From: DSOS01 sp035286585 | GTDB taxonomy: Bacteria; Chloroflexota; Anaerolineae; Anaerolineales; UBA4823 | Assembly: GCA_035286585.1 (NCBI GenBank) | Contig: DATEDC010000192.1 | Location: forward strand, 1-14,684 | Direction: 5' to 3' | DNA length: 14,684 nucleotides | Made by a program: the position numbers and the translations under genes | Part shown: piece by piece, positions 1 to 6,744 of the stretch | How positions within the stretch are numbered: the stretch's first letter is position 1 | How the letters are laid out: the number at the start of each line of letters is the position of its first letter | The notes under the pieces: model-generated | What the model saw: the letters and a program-made list of their open reading frames with translations, nothing else | What the model was told of the DNA's origin: nothing | Databases searched by the model: none

Positions 1-704
1 AGGTACATTACGGCTGTGCGATCGGAGATATGCCGCACCATGCTCAGGTCGTGGGCGATGAACAGGTAAGTCAGGCCAAACCTGCCCTGCAGCTCCTCCA
101 GCAGGTTGACCACCTGCGCCTGGATGGATACATCCAGGGCTGAAATAGGCTCGTCACAGACAATAAATTCGGGGTTCAAAGCCAGGGCGCGCGCCACACC
201 AATTCGCTGGCGCTGACCACCCGAGAACTCATGCGGGTAGCGGTTGATGAAATAGGGATTCAACCCCACCAGGCGCAGGAGCACCTTCACGCGCTCGTTG
301 CGTTCTTTCCTGGTCTTTTCCAGGCCATGGATATCGAGCGGCTCGCCGACAATATCACCAACCGTCATCCTTGGGTTGAGAGAAGCGTAAGGATCTTGAA
401 AAATGAACTGCATGTTGCGGCGTTCCTGGCGCAGTCGCTCACCCTTGAGCTGGGTTAATTCTTTCCCACGGTAAAGCACTTTGCCGGAAGTGGGACGGAT
501 GAGCTGGACGATGCATCGCCCGGTGGTGGACTTGCCGCAGCCGCTCTCACCTACCAGGCCCAAAGTCTCGCCCTCGCGTATATCAAATGAAACTTTATCC
601 ACTGCTTGAACTGCGCCCACCTGGCGCTGGATGATCGCCCCACGAATAATCGGGAAATGCTTGGTAAGATTATCTACCTTGATCAAGACGTTGTTGGAAT
701 TCAT
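1..704 (-). CDS. oppF: Oligopeptide/dipeptide ABC transporter ATPase, OppF/DppF type (C-terminus cut by window edge)
   Basis: This is one of two ATPases that would power import of oligopeptides or dipeptides through an inner-membrane permease pair not seen here. I translated it from the minus strand: 234 complete codons are visible, open to base 1. It shows Walker A GESGCGKST (about residues 52-60), Q-loop Gln103 in FQDPYASLNP, signature SGGQRQR (161-167), Walker B ending CDEP (183-186) and H-loop His218 in AHDLSM. The FQDPYASLNPRMTV and CDEPISALDVSIQAQ sequences are typical of the OppF/DppF branch. The C-terminal oligopeptide-binding extension lies outside the window. The ATG at 704-702 overlaps the oppD stop codon as ATGA, so the two are probably translationally coupled. 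In B. subtilis the similar ATPase YkfD lies beside ykfABC, which fits the neighbouring muropeptide genes. The real substrate cannot be read from an ATPase. Confidence 0.93.
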   Translation of the reverse strand, partial: MNSNNVLIKVDNLTKHFPIIRGAIIQRQVGAVQAVDKVSFDIREGETLGLVGESGCGKSTTGRCIVQLIRPTSGKVLYRGKELTQLKGERLRQERRNMQFIFQDPYASLNPRMTVGDIVGEPLDIHGLEKTRKERNERVKVLLRLVGLNPYFINRYPHEFSGGQRQRIGVARALALNPEFIVCDEPISALDVSIQAQVVNLLEELQGRFGLTYLFIAHDLSMVRHISDRTAVMY

Positions 705-1693
705 CGCAGATCACCTGTATCCACGTTTACCCAGCAAGCAATCTTGTGGTGCCCACTGATTTCCTCGAGAGGGGGATTCACCTCCAGGCATTTATCTTTG
801 ACATAGGTGCAGCGCGGAGCAAAGGGGCAGCCGCGCGGCAACATGATCAGGTCAGGCGGCAGGCCTTCAATTGACTCTAATTTTTGCGAGCGGCTGCCAT
901 CCACGCGCGGCAAAGAACGCAGCAGCGCCTTGGTATAGGGATGGCGCGGGTTGGCATACAAGTCTTCGATCAGCGCTTCTTCCACGATAAAGCCGGCATA
1001 CATCACGATCACCCGTTCCGCCAGACCGGCAACCACGCCCAGGTCGTGCGTGATCCAGATCAGCGCCTGGCCAAATTGATCGCGAAGCTGCTTGACCAGG
1101 TCGATAATTTGGGCCTGGATGGTGACATCCAAAGCCGTCGTGGGTTCGTCGGCGATCAGCAAAGCCGGGTTACAGGAGAGCGCCATGGCGATCATCACCC
1201 GCTGGCGCATGCCGCCCGAAAATTGGTGCGGGTAATCGTTCAAGCGGCCGCGCGCCTCGGGGATGCCGACCATCTGAAGCAACTCCACCGCTCGATCGGT
1301 CGCCGCCTGGTTATCCATGCCCAGGTGCATTTTCAACGGCTCTGTAAGCTGGTAGCCAATGGTCAGCACCGGGTTTAAAGAGGTCATTGGATCCTGGAAA
1401 ATCATAGCAATCTGGCTGCCGCGCAGGTTGCGCATCTCAGCCTCGGAGCTTTCTAAGATATTGCGCTCAAAAAAATTGAGTGTGTCTGCCTTGATCTTGG
1501 CTGGGGGCTGCGGGAGCAGGCGCATGACAGAGAGCATCGAAACGCTCTTGCCGCAACCGCTTTCGCCCACAATGCCGAGCGATTCGCCTTCACCTAGCTT
1601 GAAGGATATCCCGTTAACCGCGTGCACCACGCCATCTTGGGTGTGAAACTCTGTGCGCAAATTGTGTATATCCAGGATGGTATTCTTTTCCAA
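701..1693 (-). CDS. oppD: Oligopeptide/dipeptide ABC transporter ATPase, OppD/DppD type
   Basis: This is the partner ATPase of the OppF-type protein, acting on the cytoplasmic face of a peptide importer. It has 330 aa, normal for the family. Motifs seen are Walker A GESGCGKS (43-50), Q-loop Gln100 in IFQDPMTSLNP, signature FSGGMRQR (158-165), Walker B LLIADEP (178-184) and H-loop His216. The C-terminal region has the oligopeptide-transporter motif HPYTKALL (251-258) and the cysteine set C289, C295, C302 and C320, which in OppD-type proteins can bind an iron-sulphur cluster. The start is a TTG: an in-frame TGA lies four codons upstream and no ATG or GTG precedes the conserved N-terminal sequence ILDIHNL. 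Only a weak GAGAT stands upstream as ribosome site. It appears first in its transcript; permease and binding-protein genes are not in the window and may lie beyond the left edge. Confidence 0.95.
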   Translation of the reverse strand: MEKNTILDIHNLRTEFHTQDGVVHAVNGISFKLGEGESLGIVGESGCGKSVSMLSVMRLLPQPPAKIKADTLNFFERNILESSEAEMRNLRGSQIAMIFQDPMTSLNPVLTIGYQLTEPLKMHLGMDNQAATDRAVELLQMVGIPEARGRLNDYPHQFSGGMRQRVMIAMALSCNPALLIADEPTTALDVTIQAQIIDLVKQLRDQFGQALIWITHDLGVVAGLAERVIVMYAGFIVEEALIEDLYANPRHPYTKALLRSLPRVDGSRSQKLESIEGLPPDLIMLPRGCPFAPRCTYVKDKCLEVNPPLEEISGHHKIACWVNVDTGDLR

Positions 1694-1916
1694 TGCGTTA
1701 TCTCATAGTTTGGAAGCTTTACCGCTAGTCTTTGGTCGTGTGTCTTGAATATAAAAAGGGCCAGGTAATGGCTATATGCATAATGTTAACCCAACTCCTC
1801 CCAGTCGACAATACCTGATCCGGACAAAGTATGGCAAAAACCGCATTCCGAGCTTGAAATTTTCTGACCTCAACTATTAACTACGTCTGAGATTACCAGA
1901 AAGTTCAAAAAATTAC

Positions 1917-1928
1917 AACCCTAGGGTT
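1917..1928. repeat. 12-bp perfect palindrome AACCCTAGGGTT
   Basis: The sequence AACCCTAGGGTT is its own reverse complement and is followed by a run of T. With no loop it is a poor RNA hairpin, and no plus-strand gene ends upstream, so a terminator is unlikely. It could be a protein-binding site in the divergent promoter region, or chance. Confidence 0.35.
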
Positions 1929-1964
1929 TTTTCACGTCCTTCCTAATATTACCGCGCAAGCCGA

Positions 1965-1988
1965 ACAATGTGTTAAACTGCACATTGT
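1965..1988. promoter_or_regulatory. Candidate operator: perfect inverted repeat with 8-bp arms, Crp/Fnr-like TGTG-N8-CACA
   Basis: The arms ACAATGTG (1965-1972) and CACATTGT (1981-1988) are exact reverse complements around an 8-bp spacer. The core TGTG-N8-CACA has the geometry of Crp-family half-sites, although the inner bases differ from the enteric consensus. The dyad overlaps a possible extended -10, TGT-TAAACT (1971-1979), and ends about 30 bases before the M55 gene ATG. A protein bound here could block or modulate transcription of the muropeptide genes. The repeat is seen directly; the regulator and its effect are inference. The -10 is a partial match and no good -35 was found. Confidence 0.45.
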
Positions 1989-2005
1989 GAAATTCAACCT
2001 TTGCC

Positions 2006-2010
2006 AGGAG
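2006..2010 (+). promoter_or_regulatory. Ribosome binding site AGGAG for the M55 peptidase gene
   Basis: AGGAG lies 8 bases before the ATG at 2019. It favours that ATG over the in-frame TTG at 2001, which would add six residues and place the start upstream of this site. Confidence 0.75.
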
Positions 2011-2018
2011 CAAGAAAA

Positions 2019-2843
2019 ATGAAGATCTTGATTGCAGCAGATATGGAGGGCATCTCGGGCGTGGTCAACTGGGATCAGGTGATGCCCGGTAGCCCGGATT
2101 ACCCGCGTTTTCGCCAGATCATGACTGAGGATGTCAATGCCGCCATCCGGGGCGCTTTCGAGGCTGGGGCAAGCGAAGTGATCGTTGCGGATGGGCACAA
2201 CAACAGCCGTAACATCCTGATCGAAGAGCTGGACCCACGGGCGCGCCTGAACTCTGGCACGCCCGCCCCGCTGTCCATGGTGGCTGGCGTAGAAAGCGGT
2301 GTGAGCGGGGTTCTCCTGGTGGGCTACCACGCCCGCAGTGGCGCCCAAAACGCCATCCTGGACCATACCTGGTCGGACGAACGGGTGGCAAACTTATGGA
2401 TCAACGAGCGCCTGTTTGGCGAGACGGGGTTGAACGCAGCGGTGTGCGGGCATTTTGATGTGCCGGTGACCATGATCTCCGGAGACCAGACGGTGTGTGC
2501 GGAAGCCGTGGATTTTTTGGGGCAGGTCGAGACCGCCGTGGTTAAGCAGGCCACCAGCCGCATGACAGCCGAATGCCTGCCGCCCGCCGCGACGCAAAAG
2601 ATCATCCAGCAAGCTGCCAGCCGGGCTGTCGCGCGCCTGCAAGCCGGAAACGCTCCCGCACCTTTTAAAGTCAATGCACCGATCCACATGGTGGTGGAAT
2701 TCGTCCAATCCGAGATGGCCGATAAAGCCATGACCATGCCCGGCGCAGTACGCCTGCAGGACCGCAGGGTCGGCTACAGCGCGCAGGATATGCTCACCAT
2801 TTATGCTGCTTTTCGCACGCTGCTGGCTCTGGCGCGCAAATGA
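2019..2843 (+). CDS. dppA: D-aminopeptidase, M55 family (DppA-like)
   Basis: Predicted zinc-dependent D-aminopeptidase of the self-compartmentalising DppA family, which removes N-terminal D-amino acids from peptides such as D-Ala-D-Ala. From the ATG it has 274 aa, the same length as B. subtilis DppA. The N-terminus MKILIAADMEGISGVV is the family hallmark: Asp8 and Glu10 match metal ligands, as do His60 (ADGHNN) and His104 (GYHA). Glu135 in GETGLN is the likely further ligand and His116 (LDHTW) sits where DppA has its proposed catalytic histidine. No signal peptide is present, so it acts in the cytoplasm on imported or recycled peptides. It is the first gene of a plus-strand set; the next gene starts 12 bases after its stop. 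In B. subtilis dppA opens the dpp-ykf region, which supports a role in using D-Ala peptides from cell wall. The physiological substrate is inferred. Confidence 0.93.
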   Translation: MKILIAADMEGISGVVNWDQVMPGSPDYPRFRQIMTEDVNAAIRGAFEAGASEVIVADGHNNSRNILIEELDPRARLNSGTPAPLSMVAGVESGVSGVLLVGYHARSGAQNAILDHTWSDERVANLWINERLFGETGLNAAVCGHFDVPVTMISGDQTVCAEAVDFLGQVETAVVKQATSRMTAECLPPAATQKIIQQAASRAVARLQAGNAPAPFKVNAPIHMVVEFVQSEMADKAMTMPGAVRLQDRRVGYSAQDMLTIYAAFRTLLALARK

Positions 2844-2855
2844 GGAGACCTGGCT

Positions 2856-4730
2856 ATGCCCTTCATGGAGATAAACGCTGCCCGACTATTTTACGAGGTT
2901 TTCGGAACTGAGCACCGCAAGGCTACGCCAATCGTCTTGATCCACAGCGCATGCAAAACTGGTCGCGCCGACTGGGGCACAGTCGCCCCACTGCTGGCGC
3001 GCCAGTACCAGGTCTTTGTGCCAGATTGCCGCGGCCACGGGCAGAGCACCAACCCGACGAGATCGTACTCATTTAGAGAGATGGCGGCGGATATCGCCGC
3101 GCTGGTTCGGGCCCTTGGCTACAGCCAGGCGCATATCATTGGGCACAGCAATGGCGGCAACGTTGCCCTGGTAACCCTGATGGAGCACCCGGAGGTGGTG
3201 CAAAGCGCCGTGTTGCAAGCCGCCAATGCCTATGTAAGCCAGGATTTAATCGACAGAGAGCCAGTCGTATTTGACCCGGAGCGAGTCGCTCGAGAGAACC
3301 CGGCCTGGATTGAGGAAATGACTGCCCTTCACGGGCCAACCCACGGGACTGATTACTGGCGCAGGCTGCTGGAGATCACCTTGCAAGAGATCATTACAGA
3401 GCCGAATTACACCCCGGAGGATCTGAGGCGGGTCAGGCAGCCGGTGCTGGTCATCCAGGGAGAGAAGGACAGCGTGAACGCCCCCGCCAGGCATGCCCAA
3501 TTCATCGCCCAGCATATCCCAGAGGCGGAGTTGTGGGCGCCTGAAGAGACCGGGCACAACGTGCACGATGAGCGCCTGTTCGAATGGATTGAGCGAGTCA
3601 GCAGCTTCCTGGATCACCGCGGGGAAGAGCCGAACGATCTCCTGTACCGCCTGGGCTGCCAGCGTTTCAAAGATCGACGTGAGACTATTTTCAACCTGCG
3701 CGCCAGCAGCAGTGTAACGACCACAGGCGCGCACAAGATCAGGCTGGCAGGCGAGGTGCTGACCCGCGCGCAGCTCCAGGCAGCCTATGCCAGCCTGGCA
3801 GCCAGCCAAATTGACGAGGTAGAGGACGATGTGAGCATCTTGCTGACAGAGCAGACAGCCTGGGGGCTGGTCAACCGTGGCGTTACCGACTTGCGGGGCG
3901 AGCCGGACAACCACTCGGGGCGCCTGAGCCAGGCGCTGCTCGGCGAAGCGCTGCGCACCCTGGAAGAGCACGGTGAATGGACCCGGGTCAGGCTGGAAAA
4001 GGATGGCTACCTGGGCTGGATGCACAGCCGGGCGTTAACCCCCCTAGAACCCGACGAAATTTCAAATTACCAGACAAAATGCAATACCGTCATCATCGCC
4101 GGGCTGGCTCAGGCTTACACCTCTCCTCCAAGCGCCGCTCTGCCGGCCTCGCCCACTGGGACGCTGCCCGGTGAGCGCGGCAGCCATGAAGCCGGTAAAA
4201 TCCCCTTTGGCGTAAAAACCATCGCCCAGGAGCAAAAGGATAGTTGGACAGCAATCCAACTCCCAGATGGACGCCGCTGGTGGGTGCATACCGGCGACTT
4301 ATTACCGCTAGACAGGCTGCCGCAGCCCGACCCGCAAGGCATCGGCTACACCATTTCCCTGCTTCAGCGCTTTATCGGCGTGCCGTATTTATGGGGAGGC
4401 CGGACTCCTTTCGGGTACGATTGCTCCGGATTTGCGCAAACATTCTTAATCTTCCTGGGTGTAAACGCCCCCAGGGACGCAGATCAGCAACACGAAGCCG
4501 CTACACTCGTGCAGGGCAGGCCGCAAGCCGGCGACCTGTTATTTTTCGGGTCGGCAGACCAAGGGTCTCACCGACCGATCTCTCATGTGGCTATCTCGCT
4601 AGGCGGGGATGAGATGATCCACGCCAATGGAACCGCCTGGGGTGTCTCCTACAACAGCCTGGACCCGCACAGCCCGCTATACAATCACTGGCTATTGGAG
4701 AACCTGGTGAGTGTAGGCAGGTTTTGGTAA
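2856..4730 (+). CDS. Fusion of alpha/beta-hydrolase with SH3-like and NlpC/P60 (YkfC-like) endopeptidase
   Basis: A 624-aa two-enzyme protein in one uninterrupted frame. Residues 1-255 form an alpha/beta-hydrolase: oxyanion strand VLIH (27-30), nucleophile elbow GHSNG with Ser98, acid Asp205 (GEKDS) and His234 (TGHNVHD), with a small cap around 128-190. Residues 260-330 hold a BON-like stretch; about 336-395 and 405-485 look like two bacterial SH3 modules (DLRGEPD, GYLGWMHS; later WWVHTGDLLPL). Residues 495-624 are NlpC/P60 (C40) with Cys523 in YDCSGF, His577 in SHVAI and His589 in MIHA. The C-terminal part resembles YkfC, which cuts the gamma-D-Glu-diamino-acid bond of murein peptides. No signal peptide is visible, so a cytoplasmic recycling role fits better than wall lysis. 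AGGAG at 2843-2847 supports this ATG. The hydrolase substrate is unknown; it might act on another bond of the same peptides. Confidence 0.88.
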   Translation: MPFMEINAARLFYEVFGTEHRKATPIVLIHSACKTGRADWGTVAPLLARQYQVFVPDCRGHGQSTNPTRSYSFREMAADIAALVRALGYSQAHIIGHSNGGNVALVTLMEHPEVVQSAVLQAANAYVSQDLIDREPVVFDPERVARENPAWIEEMTALHGPTHGTDYWRRLLEITLQEIITEPNYTPEDLRRVRQPVLVIQGEKDSVNAPARHAQFIAQHIPEAELWAPEETGHNVHDERLFEWIERVSSFLDHRGEEPNDLLYRLGCQRFKDRRETIFNLRASSSVTTTGAHKIRLAGEVLTRAQLQAAYASLAASQIDEVEDDVSILLTEQTAWGLVNRGVTDLRGEPDNHSGRLSQALLGEALRTLEEHGEWTRVRLEKDGYLGWMHSRALTPLEPDEISNYQTKCNTVIIAGLAQAYTSPPSAALPASPTGTLPGERGSHEAGKIPFGVKTIAQEQKDSWTAIQLPDGRRWWVHTGDLLPLDRLPQPDPQGIGYTISLLQRFIGVPYLWGGRTPFGYDCSGFAQTFLIFLGVNAPRDADQQHEAATLVQGRPQAGDLLFFGSADQGSHRPISHVAISLGGDEMIHANGTAWGVSYNSLDPHSPLYNHWLLENLVSVGRFW

Positions 4731-4762
4731 TCACGCAGGAGCTACAAAGTCCAAGGCGAAGC

Positions 4763-5785
4763 ATGAAAATCACCTGGGAGCCGATCACCCTGAATTTAAA
4801 GACCACTTTCCGCATCGCCCACGGCGCCAGCGACCAGCGCCATAATGTCCTTGTCAGGCTCGAACAGGGCGGGGCGCACGGGTTGGGGGAAGCCGCGGCG
4901 GTGCCCTATTACGGCGAAACGCAAGCCGGGATTATCGAATACCTGAGGGGCATCCAGGAATGTCTGGGCGAGGACCCGGCGCTGATCGAAGATATCCTGG
5001 AGCGCCTGCCCCCCGGCAGCCGGGCCGCCCGCGCAGGGGTGGATATGGCCCTGCACGACCTGTGGGCCAGGCAGATCGGGCAGCCGCTGTACCGCCTGCT
5101 GGGCTTGAACCCTGCAAAGCTTCCGCAGACCTCCTTCACCATCCCCATCCAAGAGCCGGAGGCGGCGGCCGAGCGCGCCCGCCTATCCGGCTACCCAATC
5201 CTCAAGATCAAGCTGGGAGGCGGGCGGGACGTGGAGACCATCGCCCTCATCCGGGCTGCGACCACCGCCCGGCTGCGGGTGGACGCCAACGCTGGCTGGG
5301 GCCGCGAGCAGGCGCTGGAAATCATCCCGCGACTGGCAGAGTACGGCCTGGAGCTGGTCGAGCAGCCCCTGGCGGCCGGCGACATCGAAGGTTTGCGCTG
5401 GCTGCGCCTCGAGCTACGGGCGCAGGGCGTAGATACGCCCATCTTCGTGGATGAAAGCGTGCTGACCGCCCGGGACGTGGCTGCCCACGCCGGGGCGGCG
5501 GACGGGGTGGTGATCAAGCTGATGAAAAGCGAAGGGATCAGAGGCGCACTGCGGGCGATACACACCGCCCGGGCGCTGGGCATGCAGGTGATGCTGAGCT
5601 GCATGGTGGAGACATCCCTGGGGGTCACCGCGGCCGCCCATTTAGCCCCGCTGTGCGATTACGTCGACCTGGACGGCCCGCTGCTGATCCGGGATGACCC
5701 CTTCGAAGGTCTGCGCTACCAGGAGGCGAACATCAGCCTGCCTGAATGTCCCGGGCTGGGGGTGGAAAGGCGAGCCGCCCTTTAG
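4763..5785 (+). CDS. ykfB: L-Ala-D/L-Glu (dipeptide) epimerase, enolase superfamily
   Basis: Predicted to interconvert L-Ala-D-Glu and L-Ala-L-Glu, making the murein dipeptide degradable. The 340-aa protein has the usual two parts: a capping N-terminal domain (about 1-115) and a TIM barrel. Active-site features in order are the KxK pair Lys148/Lys150 in LKIKLGGG, metal ligands Asp174 (DANAGW), Glu200 (VEQPL) and Asp230 (VDES), the opposite-face Lys252 (VIKLMK) and the DxD motif Asp302/Asp304 in DLDGPLLI, characteristic of Ala-Glu epimerases. The start at 4763 is chosen because MKITWEPITL matches the usual N-terminus and AAGG lies 6 bases upstream after CGAAGC; a TTG at 4724 would overlap the preceding gene and add 13 unrelated residues. 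It follows the NlpC/P60 fusion by 32 bases and overlaps the convergent rsgA stop by 4 bases. Other dipeptides remain possible substrates. Confidence 0.92.
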   Translation: MKITWEPITLNLKTTFRIAHGASDQRHNVLVRLEQGGAHGLGEAAAVPYYGETQAGIIEYLRGIQECLGEDPALIEDILERLPPGSRAARAGVDMALHDLWARQIGQPLYRLLGLNPAKLPQTSFTIPIQEPEAAAERARLSGYPILKIKLGGGRDVETIALIRAATTARLRVDANAGWGREQALEIIPRLAEYGLELVEQPLAAGDIEGLRWLRLELRAQGVDTPIFVDESVLTARDVAAHAGAADGVVIKLMKSEGIRGALRAIHTARALGMQVMLSCMVETSLGVTAAAHLAPLCDYVDLDGPLLIRDDPFEGLRYQEANISLPECPGLGVERRAAL

Positions 5786-6735
5786 AGCTGCTCCTCCTGC
5801 CCCAGGCGCATCCTGAGATAAGAATCATAGCGCTCCGGGTGCACCTCGCCGGCCTCAACCGCCCGCCTGACCGCGCAGCCCGGCTCGTGCAGGTGGGTGC
5901 AGTCGTTGAACTGGCAGTGCGCCACCAGCTCGCGCAGCTCCGGAAAGTAACCGTCCAGCTCCTCCGGCTCGATATCCCACAGGGCGAAGGCTTTCAAGCC
6001 GGGGGTATCGGCCACATAGCCGCCCTCCTCCAGGGCATACATCTCGCGCACCACGGTGGTGTGGCGACCTTTGCGGGTGGCTCGGCTGACCGCCCGGGCT
6101 TTTATATTCAAACCGGGCAGCAGCAGGTTCAGCAAGCTGGATTTGCCTGCTCCAGAGGGACCGGCGAAAACCGAAATTTTTCCCGATAGCTGCTCCCGCA
6201 GCTCGGCGAGCCCAAAGCCGGTTTTGGCGGAGGTATACAAAACCGGATAACCCGGCGAGGCGTAACGAGCAAAGAGGAGGCGGGCTGCCTGTGGAGTAAC
6301 CAGGTCCAGCTTGTTCGCGACGATCAGCGCGGGGATGTTCTGCTTCTCGGCGATGACCAGGAAGCGATCCAGCATCCCGAAGCGCGGGGCGGGGTGCGAG
6401 CATGCAAAGACGAACACCGCCTGGTCGGGGTTGGCGATGATCACCTGCTGGTACTCGCCTTTGGGGGTGGGCGCCAGGCGGGCGAGCATGCGCTGGCGCT
6501 CCTCGACCGCCTCGATCACGCCGCGCCCGGAAGCCAGGGGGGTGACCTGCACCCGGTCCCCCAGGGCGGCCACATCCCCCAGGCGGGGTCCCTTCATCAG
6601 GCGGCCGCGCAGGCGGCAGACGAACGCTCCCTGGTCGGTCTGCACGGTGTAAAACCCGGATTGGAGGCGCACGATCAGGCCGGACAGAGTTTCTGAGGAC
6701 AGATCTGAATTAGTGGCAGGCGATGGATGAGCCAC
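5782..6735 (-). CDS. rsgA: Small ribosomal subunit biogenesis GTPase RsgA (YjeQ)
   Basis: Circularly permuted GTPase that checks maturation of the 30S subunit and releases late assembly factors; cytoplasmic and ribosome-bound. It has 317 aa with an OB-fold N-terminus (about 16-80, starting GLIVRLQSGFYTV). The permuted GTPase follows: G4 NKLD (141-144), G5 SAK (169-171), then P-loop GPSGAGKSS (192-200), switch RKGRHTT (221-227) and G3 DTPG (243-246). The C-terminal zinc site is C274, C279, H281 and C287 in CQFNDCTHLHEPGC. The start is a GTG at 6735-6733; no ATG lies before the OB fold and no clear ribosome site precedes it. It follows the PBP stop by 9 bases, so it is probably the last gene of the maf-PBP-rsgA transcript and may depend on translation of the PBP gene. 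Its stop overlaps the convergent epimerase stop. Confidence 0.96.
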   Translation of the reverse strand: MAHPSPATNSDLSSETLSGLIVRLQSGFYTVQTDQGAFVCRLRGRLMKGPRLGDVAALGDRVQVTPLASGRGVIEAVEERQRMLARLAPTPKGEYQQVIIANPDQAVFVFACSHPAPRFGMLDRFLVIAEKQNIPALIVANKLDLVTPQAARLLFARYASPGYPVLYTSAKTGFGLAELREQLSGKISVFAGPSGAGKSSLLNLLLPGLNIKARAVSRATRKGRHTTVVREMYALEEGGYVADTPGLKAFALWDIEPEELDGYFPELRELVAHCQFNDCTHLHEPGCAVRRAVEAGEVHPERYDSYLRMRLGQEEQL

Positions 6736-6744
6736 GGTGGGCAG

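Larger units (their letters stand above)
1694..2018. promoter_or_regulatory. Divergent intergenic region between oppD and the M55 peptidase gene
   Basis: These 325 bases carry no convincing gene and look more AT-rich than the flanking coding DNA. Promoters for both directions should lie here. For the minus-strand oppD gene I found only AT-rich stretches such as TATATT (rc of 1748-1753) without a fitting -35 box, so no promoter is claimed. On the plus side a perfect 8+8 inverted repeat (1965-1988) and a 12-bp palindrome (1917-1928) stand out and are listed separately. No riboswitch fold or tRNA was recognised. Confidence 0.6.

Noticed and set aside
1917..1935. Intrinsic terminator (palindrome followed by T run)
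   Set aside because: The palindrome has no loop, the stem is AT-rich at its ends, and no plus-strand gene ends upstream of it.
3246..4025. A 259-codon open frame on the minus strand inside the hydrolase-NlpC fusion
   Set aside because: It is antisense to a protein with two sets of catalytic motifs and has no ribosome site or recognisable domain.
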